DNA of 64,000 bases from Hirsutella rhossiliensis (taxonomy: Eukaryota; Ascomycota; Sordariomycetes; Hypocreales; Ophiocordycipitaceae): contig NW_025408684.1 of assembly GCF_020360975.1 (NCBI RefSeq), positions 1,364,001 through 1,428,000 of the forward strand, in the 5' to 3' direction. Below the pieces are notes generated by a model, which saw nothing but the letters and a program-made list of their open reading frames with translations, made no database searches and was not told the origin of the DNA. Positions 55,640 to 64,000 of this stretch are shown here, piece by piece. Within the stretch, counting starts at the first letter, position 1; each line of letters opens with the position of its first letter. Made by a program: the position numbers and the translations under genes.

Positions 55640-58600
55640 TACCTTCCGGTCCGTCTAGGCCACAGGCTGTGTGAGATAATGGGTGGTGGGAGAATCCGAG
55701 GCCGCAAGCATGCAGCATCGGCATCCTTGTGGGTCGGCCTCAACGGGGAGATGCAAACTAATGCGAGGCACGAGTATCGGTGATTTGAAGGACGGATACT
55801 GGGTGCCGAAGAGTGGGTTAGCTGAGTCGCGAGTTGTGCTTGGCACCGTACATAGCCCAAGTCACCGACTGAAAGGCCGACGACGCCGCCTTGTGGAGAC
55901 GAGGATCTGTGTGCAGCGATGACGGTGAGTTGGAAGTCGGTTGTCGTCGAGAGTTGAGCCTGTGCAACGGGAGACGCATGCATGTACTGTACATTCTGGG
56001 GCGACGTGGCGGATGATTGATTTTTTTGAGGAAAAAAAGGAATTACGGTACTTGTTCACGAGACCGGGGGGCGTAGGAGCAAGAGGTCCGGAGCCCTCGG
56101 GCCCGAAGAGCGCTTTGCCCGGTCCGGGGTCTGGGCTTAAGTACTTTGCCTGAGTGACAGGGGAGTGGCCCCGCGGCGGCGGCCCAAGGTGGGGGGAAGA
56201 GGGGAGGGGGGAGGAGGAGGGACCGGACCGGGCCTGGCTGGTGCTGTGCACCTCGAGGTACTCTGGGTACGGGGCGGGCATGTACCCTTTTTGTAGACAG
56301 CTGGGCCCTTGGACTTCTCTCATGCACAACATGCTTGCTGCATGCTCTGGTTGGCGAGCTTGACGAGCTTCACTCGGATGCCGAGGCGCATATCAAGAAA
56401 GACGAGTAAGACACGGGCGAAGAGGCGGAGAAGAAAGAGGGGACATTGACCCGCAGCTAGGCGCCTTGCCAGGCCAGGCCAGAGGGGGTGGAGCCTTGAG
56501 GGTGTTTCGAAACTGGGAGATTGGAGGGAGGTTGGACGAACGCGTGGCAACAGGGGACAGACGGAGGACCCTGGCTAGCCTCCACAAGGATTAAAATCCA
56601 TATTTGCTAGAGATGGCGCTACGGCAACTAAAAACTGATTACTACCCCAGCTTGGCGTTGTGGCCGTGAGCATCAACAGGCCCGACAAACAGGCGGTCCG
56701 GGTTGGCCAGGGACGAACCAATGGCGGCGTGCCGACACTCATTTGCCACTGCTCCGGTTTGCAGGGGCGAGGGTAGGGAGGGGGGGGGTGCGCACGGGTA
56801 AACAAGCGCAAGCAGAAAACATCCAGAGATGCTGCGCCACATGGTTCCTCCCGCACTGTGTGCCTGTGCCGGGCGGGGGGGGATGGTGGGGGGTGGTTGC
56901 TTCGGCACGGGATGGCCTGCCGAGTCCAGACTTGGGGCTCGCTGTGGCGATGCAAGGTGGCTTGCGTGGCATGTGGCGCAGCGACGTGGTGACAGAAGAA
57001 GCTCAAGCGCTGCAAGTGCACGGCGCAGATGGCAGAGAGGCGAGGAAATCCGTGCAGCGGCACAGAGCGTGGGACTGGGCCCGCCGCCATCCAGCGAGTC
57101 CGGTATTTCTTCGCCACTAACCTCGCGGGGGAATACGAAGGGATAAGGCGGGGCTGGCTCGAGGTACCTACCGTAGATTGGACGGCGCTCCGGATGCCGG
57201 GCCTGGGACGGAGTGGGTCCAAGCGGAGAGGAAGACTCTGATCCGGCCGGCGCGAGTTGAGCCTCGCGGAACGTCGTCCGAGGCGGCGCGTGTCATGCAC
57301 TGCAGCGAAACAGGCGAAATGAAGGAGAAGACAGAGGACTAGGCCGTCCGTGTGCGAGCTTCACGGCAACTACCCCCCAGTCTTTGTCTTATATGCCGCG
57401 GTCGAGCCCGTGTCGTTTGTCTCTGTTATTCTCCCCCCCCAACGTTTGCCCTACTTCTTGCCAAGCCCTTTCCCCGCCGGTTCCCCGCCGGGACCGATCT
57501 GCAATGGGGTCTTCGCTGTTTTTGTCCCTTGGAACGCGGGCCATCTAAAACAAGACTCACCATAACGAGACGAGAGACGGTTTGAACTACAAGTACCACG
57601 GCGAACCTGGCTAACATCCCGGGGGGGGGAAGCGACCTCAGAATACACAATTGGGAGAAGAAAACACAAGAGAAATAGTAAAAGAAAATCTCCGACAACC
57701 TGCCCATCTGCGGGACCCCGCCCCCGTATCGTGGACCTCAGCTGGTCCGGGGTTTGTTCTGTGGCCACGTGTGCGCTCACTGTGGCGAAAAGAAGGGCTT
57801 GGCTTTTTTTGCTTTCCACTTTGTGATTATCCTCTCCCTCATCAATGCTTTATTCCTCAGCTTTGTTGTGACAGCAGCCATACCCATCATCCTGAGGAGC
57901 GGCCTAAATAGCTTGATTCAGCCGGCTGGTGCCTGTGCTTTACGCTCGCCGGCTTGCAAGTCGGCATTGTCCACATGCCGAGCCGAGTCGACTTCTGGGG
58001 ACCCTGCACTCCCGAAGTGGTGTGCTTGTTTGGCTATGGAGCATGTCGCAAGGTTGGATGAAAACGAATTCCAACACTTTCACCACCGGGCTGTCGTCCA
58101 AGAGGACGCTTCTTCTCGTTAGCTGAAAGAAGGAGAGCTTGGTGTTTTCCTTGCTGTTCGCCACTCGATGAGAGCCAAAGGGCAAGGAGGTGAGACGCTT
58201 GCGGCGTGGACAATGCAGCCAGCGGGTCCATAGCGAGGCTTTCAATTCAGCTCTTCATTGAAATGTTCGACGAAATCCTCGGTCGCCGCTGCAGATTCGT
58301 GTTGCTTCCCAGCAAGCTCAGGCCGGATAGGCGAAGATATCAAGACGTATGCCACATCCGAGGGATACAGCCGTCAGCGACCGAGAACCAGTATTGTCAT
58401 GGCGCAGACGCCAAGGAGAGAGGACGACTCCGGTGACGACGTGTCTACTTGGCGCCTTTGCCCGCTGGAACATGCTCTGCTCGGCATGTCCAACATCTTG
58501 TTGCGAACTAATGTCGACGAGGGTCGAAGCCTCGAAGAACAACTCTGCTTCACTTTGACCATTGCCAGCGTCACCAACCCTGAGAGTACCAGATAAGGAG

Positions 58601-59071
58601 AGTGCCATCATGATGAGAAAAGTCGACAGCCTGGTGAAGCGCTGGGGGGCAATCGTCAGCCATAGATTCCAGGACGTCGAGCACGCGTGTGTCGCTGATC
58701 ATGCTCGCGGCCTTGCGCTTCTTTCTCCTGACGGCAGACATCTGGGACCATATGCGGCACGTCCCTAACTTGCACCACGGTGGTTCCCGCCATCCAGTTC
58801 GTATCGGGCATTGGCATAGTATTCACCCTCATGATGGCGGCCGCGGTGCTGGCGACTGCCCACTTCTGCTCGCGGATGGGCGACCCTCTTGATCTAGACG
58901 CGGATTTAGAAGTATAAAACAAACCCGTTCGGTGGGGTCGGAAGCCGGAGTGGCTTCAAGGCCGTTATCGTGCTTTCATTGCAAGTAATATACAGGATCT
59001 GGAACACGCTGAGCTACAAACATAAGCATACACACACCTTGGATACATGTTTCTTGTCATTTGTATCCTGG
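55640..59071. other. Intergenic region of 3.4 kb with possible gene remnants
   Basis: No intact gene recognised. Between 57,754 and 58,920 the plus strand has scattered stretches that look coding-like in different frames: a hydrophobic segment (HFVIILSLINALFLSFVV), a polar tail (LDENEFQHFHHRAVVQED), and a membrane-like end at about 58,776-58,915 (FVSGIGIVFTLMMAAAVLAT then MGDPLDLDADLEV and stop). They cannot be joined with confidence. G- and C-runs are frequent from 56,000 to 57,650. Confidence 0.4.
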
Positions 59072-59902
59072 TCATCGCAAATGCCACCCCAGAAAGAACC
59101 AACACCGCGTCCTAAACAGCAGACCGTGAGTCAAGACTCTCCAGAGGGACAGAAAGCAGGCCAAGACACCGGCGAGGAGGGGTATCAGCTGCGCAACGGA
59201 GCCGATCTGGTCGACGCCGACGCCCTGGATGGCGTTGGCGCGAATGAGGTACTCGACGGTGGCGATGGAGAGGCCGAGCAGGCCCATGGACAGGAGCATG
59301 AGGACAATCTCGACCTGGGGCCGGCGGCCCGAGGGGCGAGCAAAGCCGGCGCGCAGGCCGCGGCGGAAGCGGCGCAGGCTGGAATGGACGCTAAAGGCGA
59401 CGAGGGCGACGCAGACGACGAGGCCGGCGACGGAGAGTGCCTTTCCGAGGGACCTGAACCAGCCGGTGATTGTCGTGGGGCCGAAGAAGGCGACGGCGAC
59501 GTCGTCGCAGCCCGGGCGCAGCATGAGCGGCAGGCCGGCGAACCAGAACCAGATGCCGTAGGCGGACAGGGCCGTGTAGAAGAGGACGCGCAGGAAGCCC
59601 GATGCGTGGCCGAAGTAGGTGATGCCGTCGCCGGTGACGCTGGAGAGGGAGCCGCAGAGGAGGATCTGGGTGATGAGGGCGCCGACGGCGCTGGCGCGCC
59701 GGCTCGACTCGGTGCAGAGGCCGAGGAATATGGCCGTCTGGACGATGAGGTTGAGCAGCCGCAGGTCGCCTTCGTCGGCCGAGTCCAGGACCGTGGTGAG
59801 CAGCGTGGCGATCCACTGGGAGTAGAGGCCGATGCGGACGCCGAGGCCGTAGAGGTCCGAGTTGCCCACCAGGGGAGGGCAGCTGGGGGAAAGCGAAGCC
59901 AT
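59072..59902 (-). CDS. Multi-pass membrane protein, paralogue A
   Basis: Single exon, 276 residues. It begins MASLSPSCPPLVGNSDLYGL; the GNSDLYGLGVRIGLYSQW block is shared with the gene at 61,025. About seven hydrophobic segments follow (for example LLNLIVQTAIFLGLCT, LRVLFYTALSAYGIWFWFAG, LSVAGLVVCVALVAFSVHSS, EIVLMLLSMGLLGLSIATVE). A cytosolic Arg-rich loop (SSLRRFRRGLRAGFARPSG) separates segments five and six. GWFRSLGKALSVAG is a second block shared with the paralogue, and the IQGVGVDQIGSVAQLIPLL region aligns with ITGVHSLDSPGQFMPFV. I know of no assigned function; this looks like an uncharacterised fungal membrane family. Divergent from its paralogue across 1.1 kb. Confidence 0.85.
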   Translation of the reverse strand: MASLSPSCPPLVGNSDLYGLGVRIGLYSQWIATLLTTVLDSADEGDLRLLNLIVQTAIFLGLCTESSRRASAVGALITQILLCGSLSSVTGDGITYFGHASGFLRVLFYTALSAYGIWFWFAGLPLMLRPGCDDVAVAFFGPTTITGWFRSLGKALSVAGLVVCVALVAFSVHSSLRRFRRGLRAGFARPSGRRPQVEIVLMLLSMGLLGLSIATVEYLIRANAIQGVGVDQIGSVAQLIPLLAGVLACFLSLWRVLTHGLLFRTRCWFFLGWHLR

Positions 59903-61024
59903 GCTGTCTGTTTGTCCTTGTTCTGTCGATCTTTGGGGGGGGGTGCTTCTCCCCGGTCGGCCCCCGTGGTCCTCCGGGAGCAGCTCCGGAGACGGTGCCG
60001 AAGCAAGTGGGGAAGGAAGGGTCGGTCTCTAGGGCTCGACACTAACAGATTTAAGGTTGCGGATGCTGCCGCTTTCTGGGGAACCCGGGGAGGCGGGCGC
60101 GGGCGGCAAGGAAAGAGGACGATCGGTATGTTTATATGCACGGAAGGTAGCTTCGACACTTCCATTGCACGTGGGAGCTGTTTATAGACACGTCCCCTTC
60201 GTGCTTGGTCCTCCTCAAAAGTCAGCTCTGCCTGCCGCGCCGCGGGTCTAGACGAGCAGCCGACAGCATGCAATCATACAAGCCACGGCTATAACAACGG
60301 TACTTTTCCCTGGCCAGGCAACGTGCGGTGCCCAGAGGTATCCGGGTGTGTTATCGAGGCCAAGTGGCGCACGCAGTCAGCCTCGGCTCCCCCCCTTTGC
60401 CTGCTTGCGTGTGGGCAGAACTGGCGACGGTGATGGGGATTGGTTTTGCTTTTTTCAGCTCGTTCTCCGTAGCCCCGGCCAATGGGGCGCCGCCTCGCTG
60501 GGTCAGCCGACCGATCCCCTTCGCTTGGGCTGAATCGAGTGAGGCTCTTTCATGTTGGACCTGTAACTACGCAGGCAGCAGCCAGCCCCCCCCTACCCCC
60601 AGACGACCGGTGGGTACACGATGCTCGGTTCGGAGAAATACGAATACTGTCTGCCATCAGCCCCCGGGGAGGCTTGTTGCTTGTTGATATTGCAGCGCTG
60701 CAAGACACGCCAGCCGGGCCATGGGGGCCTGGACCGCGGTCCCCGAAGAGCCACATCTCCCCCCAGCTCAGCCTCAAGAGGATCCATCCATCTGACGAGA
60801 CGCCCGACTCCAGGGTCGAGAGGGCCATCCGTCCGTGTCTGGAACCTCGAGCGGAATAGATAACAGCCCCCGCCTTCCCCTCATCTCTCCGTCTCTTCTC
60901 CATGCGGCGACGAGGACGACGACAGCAACGGCGGCCGCTTACTCTGCGAGAAACACCAGAACCCTCGACCGACTGATCTTCATTCCACTTCACACCTTCC
61001 CCCCCTCCCCCTAAGAGTCCCGCC
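59903..61024. promoter_or_regulatory. Divergent promoter between the two paralogous membrane genes
   Basis: Contains a CCAAT box at about 60,479-60,483 (GGCCAATGGGG). The last 150 bases before 61,025 are pyrimidine-rich leader. No gene recognised. Confidence 0.55.
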
Positions 61025-62159
61025 ATGTCGGCGGCCGACGGCATGGCGAGCCTGGTGGCGCGAGGCTCGTGCCCCGTCGCGGGCAACGGCGACCTCTACG
61101 GCCTGGGCATCCGCATCGGGCTCTACATCCAGATGATCACGGTGCAGCTGTCGGGCCTCCTGAGCGCCTACTTCCGCGTCGAGGACCACATCGGCCAGGG
61201 CACCATCATCTTCGTGCTGTCGACGCTCATCGTCCTCGTCCGCCTCGTCGCCGCCAGCATCGCCAGCGCCAGCGGCAACGGCACCGACCCGCCCATCGAA
61301 CCCGTCGAGGTCTTCCCCGTCCTGACGCTGCTGCTCATCCAGGTCGGCGTCTGCCGCGTCTCGTCGCGCAACAGAATCACCATGCTCATCTGGATGGCCG
61401 AGCTCGTCGGCCTCAGCGCCCTGTACAACTACTTCTGGTGGCGCGGCATGGATCTGCTGCCGCGCTCGTGCCCGGACGACAAGGCCTTTTTCTTTGCAAA
61501 GGTCAGCATTTGGGGCTGGTTCCGGAGCCTCAACAAGGCCTCGGCCGTCATCGCCGCCCTGGGCACCGGCCTCGTTCTGATCCTGTACTGCGGAGGTGAG
61601 TCGTCGTCTCCCGCCCACCCCCCAAGCAAGGAGCGACGTGCTGAGTTGCTCTTTTCCCGTGGCCAGCCGCAATCTACGGCCTGGTCATCGTCGTCGTCCG
61701 GTTTCTGCAAGGACGGAGCAGCGAACTGTCGGCGGCCGACGACGCCCAGGAACAGGCCGAGGAACGCAGCCGGGCCCTCGGCACCGTCGACCTGCTCGCC
61801 AACGTGGGCGCCATCGTCTACGTCGAGGTGGCGCTCAAGTGGAACGGCATCACGGGCGTGCACTCGCTCGACAGCCCCGGCCAGTTCATGCCCTTTGTCA
61901 TCGCCCTCGGCCAGCTGCTGAGCGTCTTCTACTCGGCCGGCAAGTACCTGCTTCAGCTGCACGCCGACGAGCACGCGCTGGACCAAGAAGACGGTGAGTC
62001 CTGTTCCTGTCCTTCGCCCTTGCGGAACTCCCCTGGCCCCGATGGTCTGGCTAACAGCCGTGATCTTGTCTCTCGCACGCAGGCTCGATGCTCGAGTGCC
62101 ATCACAACGACAAGAACCGGTACGGCAGGGGGGACGACGCCGAGGACATTATGCTGTGA
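61025..62159 (+). CDS. Multi-pass membrane protein, paralogue B
   Basis: Three exons, 61025-61595, 61667-61993 and 62083-62159, with GTGAGT donors and CAG acceptors, all phase 1; 324 residues. It has GNGDLYGLGIRIGLYIQM near residue 20, seven or so hydrophobic segments (GTIIFVLSTLIVLVRLVAAS, VFPVLTLLLIQVGVCRV, SAVIAALGTGLVLILYCG, AIYGLVIVVVRFLQG), then ITGVHSLDSPGQFMPFVIAL. The loop after segment five is charged (SSELSAADDAQEQAEERSR). The C-terminus is a short hydrophilic tail ending DDAEDIML. It is closely related in layout to the gene at 59,072-59,902, which lacks the introns. Function unknown; the acidic tail and two conserved blocks are useful handles for family searches. Confidence 0.88.
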
Positions 62160-62912
62160 GGTGCTTGACGCACATCAAAGCGGCATATGCATACACGTGT
62201 GTGGAATGCATTTTGTGTAGAATATGTAGGTGTACATACATGCTGTATCATGTTGAAATACGAGCGCCGCAGAGACCCGGCAAGCTGTGAGACAATATCT
62301 TATCTCCCTTGTCCGACATTATCTGTATCGCCATTCGTGAATGCAGAGCATGATGGAAAGGGGCTTCAACAGGTCTCGAGGGTCTCAGACACCACCCGGC
62401 ACGCAGAACAACCACGCCGTGGAACACATGGCTGGCTCAACCTGCTCAAGCTTCACCCTCTCGTATAAGAGATGGGGTCCGGCGCGCGGCAGCGTCGATG
62501 CAACGGCAGCGCAACGTCTCGGTTTGCCGGTCGTTCAAGCTCAAAGCAAAGCCAACCCGCGATTCACCCAGCCAGTATGCGTCATGCTTACTGCAGTCTG
62601 CATGCAGTCTGCAGGACAGGGCTTGGCTGGCCTATGTGGCCGCGTCTTTGGGTGTGGTGGCCTCGGACGAAGATGGAGAGAATGGCTGGGCACCCTGGCT
62701 GCTGCTGCAATGGCCCTGGATCGAGGGGGGGACCATGGCGAGGTCGGTGGGTGGCCGAGATGTGTGTGTATATAGAGAGGGGGTGTGTGCGTGTATAGGA
62801 CGAGAGAGGTGAGAGCGAGAGAGAACCTCATTGACCGGCGTGCTCGCCCTGCTCGGCGTCGTCACTAACAACAGGCATGGCAGTGCCGTCGATACTTTGG
62901 ACAACGACTAAT
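62160..62912. other. Intergenic between paralogue B and the GDSL gene
   Basis: No gene recognised. Near 62,762-62,826 there are GT and GAGA short repeats close to the next start. Confidence 0.5.
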
Positions 62913-64000
62913 ATGGCGACGAAGCTCTTGTTGGCCGCGCTCGCCGTCGGCGCTTCCGTCGGCGCCACCCCTGGCCGTCATCACCATGCCGCCGAGATGG
63001 ACAACCTCATCACCTTTGGCGACAGCTACACCGATGAGGGCCGCAGCGACTACTTCGTCCGCCACCACGCGGCGCCCCCCGAGGGCCTCGTGCTGCCGCC
63101 CAACAACGCCACCTTCAGCGGCGGCTACGCTTGGAGCCGCCTCGTGGCCCGCCGCACCGGCGCCGCCTCGTACAACTACGCCGTGGCCGGCGCCATGTGC
63201 TCCGACGCCCTCGTCGACCGCTTCGCCGACATCATCGGCGGGCCATTTCCTTCGGTCCTCGACTACGAGGTCCCGGCCTTTGAGGCCGACGTGGCCGACG
63301 CCGCCAACCGCCGCCGCAGAAACAACAGCAGCCACCACCGTGACGACGGCGACGGCTCCCGGCTGTTTCCGGACCGCCGCCGCCGCCGCGCCGACAACTC
63401 CGTCTACGCCGTCTGGATCGGCACAAACGACCTGGCGTCAACGGCTTCCTCGGCGGCACCCAACGCCGCGGCCAGACGCTTGCCTCGTTTGCCGACTGCG
63501 TCTGGGCCGTCTTCGACCGCCTCCACCACGCCGGCGGCCGCCGCTTCGTCCTCGTCAACCAGCTGCCGCTCGAGCTCGCGCCCATGTACGCCCGGCCCGG
63601 CGTCTTCGGCCAGGGCAGCGCGCGCTTCCTGCGAGACCCAGCGGCGCACAACGTGACCGAGTTCCGCGACAAGCTGCGCCAGTACACGACGGCCGTCAAC
63701 ACCATGTTCGAGTACGGCGTGCCCTTTCACCTGCGACGCTGGCCCGACGCCGTCTTTTCCCTCCTCGACGCCCACGCCATTGTCACCGACGTCCACGCAG
63801 ACCCAGCCGGTTACCTGGATGCGCCGGCCAACGCGACCGCGCCATACCGCCGCTGCACGCAGGCCTGTGTCAACGCTCCCGAGCCGCTCTCGAGCTTCGT
63901 ATGGTGAGTCGGTGCTGTTTCTGGCACAGCGCAGGCCTGTTGCTGACCGAGTGAGCCGTCGGCCGCTAGGTTTGACGAGTTGCACCCATCGGAAAGAATG
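62913..64000 (+). CDS. Secreted GDSL/SGNH-family hydrolase, frameshifted and cut by window end
   Basis: Esterase or lipase-like hydrolase with a Ser-Asp-His triad, probably secreted. The start at 62913 gives a signal peptide (MATKLLLAALAVGASVGA). Block I is LITFGDSYTDEG with the nucleophile Ser; block II YNYAVAGAMCSD with the oxyanion Gly; block III WIGTNDL with the Asn; block V FDELHPS with the catalytic Asp and His, coded in the last exon (from 63970) after a GTGAGT...TAG intron (63904-63969). At about 63,434 the frame must shift by one: WIGTNDL continues as GVNGFLGGTQRRGQTLASFA only in another frame, which fits one G missing from a G-run. This is either an assembly error or a recent inactivating mutation. 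Two Arg/Ser/Asp-rich segments between blocks II and III are unusual insertions. The 3' end lies beyond the window. Confidence 0.8.
63904..63969 (+). other. Intron of the GDSL gene
   Basis: GTGAGT donor and CTAG acceptor, 66 nt. Splicing joins FVW to FDELHPS, recreating the Asp-His catalytic motif. Confidence 0.85.

Noticed and set aside
56575..57300. 241-residue minus-strand frame
   Set aside because: Composition is Arg/Pro/His-rich with no motif, and other frames over the same DNA are equally open.
59072..60273. A longer minus-strand frame (362 residues) overlapping paralogue A
   Set aside because: It runs in another frame, is Ser/Ala/Arg-rich, and lacks the membrane segments seen in the 276-residue frame.
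1..64000. CRISPR arrays, bacterial operons, rRNA genes
   Set aside because: No regularly spaced direct repeats, no ribosome-binding-site-led gene strings, and no 5S or large rRNA sequence recognised; spliced genes show this is eukaryotic DNA.

Overview
The window is nuclear DNA of a GC-rich filamentous ascomycete. Short GT-AG introns of about 50-160 nt carry CTAAC/CTAAT-like branch sites, codons favour C or G at the third position, and the gene set is typical of Pezizomycotina. I infer Sordariomycetes, probably Hypocreales, from the protein families, the Grainyhead/CP2 regulator and the Fot1-like element. The species cannot be named from sequence alone.

Layout. 0.7-40 kb is a housekeeping block: mitochondrial succinyl-CoA:3-ketoacid CoA transferase (+), an F-box-like hypothetical (+), a PDAP1/HASPP28-type phosphoprotein (+), the SURF6/Rrp14 ribosome-biogenesis factor (+), Vps74/GOLPH3 (-), a two-segment membrane protein (-), mitochondrial IF-2 (+), the 18S rRNA modification enzyme Tsr3 (-), a GGA clathrin adaptor (+), an Hpc2/ubinuclein histone-chaperone subunit (-), an RPAP1/Rba50-like polymerase assembly factor (+) and eIF2A (+). 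Several of these serve ribosome production and translation (Rrp14, Tsr3, mIF2, eIF2A) and two serve Golgi/endosome sorting (Vps74, GGA), but nothing suggests co-regulation beyond shared divergent promoters. At 37.1-39.0 kb lie a serine/alanine/valine-repeat orphan gene and an intron-containing tRNA-Lys(CUU).

39.2-41.2 kb holds a DHA1-type MFS transporter (-). 41.2-49.5 kb is a gene-poor interval with microsatellites, AT palindromes and a recurring ATGTACTGTA motif. A Grainyhead/CP2 transcription factor (+) with a long pyrimidine-rich leader fills 50.8-53.4 kb.

Directly downstream sits an 1850-bp pogo/Fot1-like DNA transposon (53,790-55,639). It has perfect 44-bp terminal inverted repeats and a TA target duplication, but its transposase is broken by several small indels. 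The right end carries two related, divergently transcribed multi-pass membrane proteins (59.1-59.9 kb - and 61.0-62.2 kb +) that share a divergent promoter. A secreted GDSL/SGNH hydrolase (+) runs off the window end and has one apparent 1-nt frameshift.

The most interesting items are the divergent membrane-protein paralogue pair, the transposon with perfect ends but a broken transposase, the repeat-bearing orphan beside the tRNA gene, and introns of length 3n without stops in the mIF2 and MFS genes. I found no convincing unknown multi-gene system.
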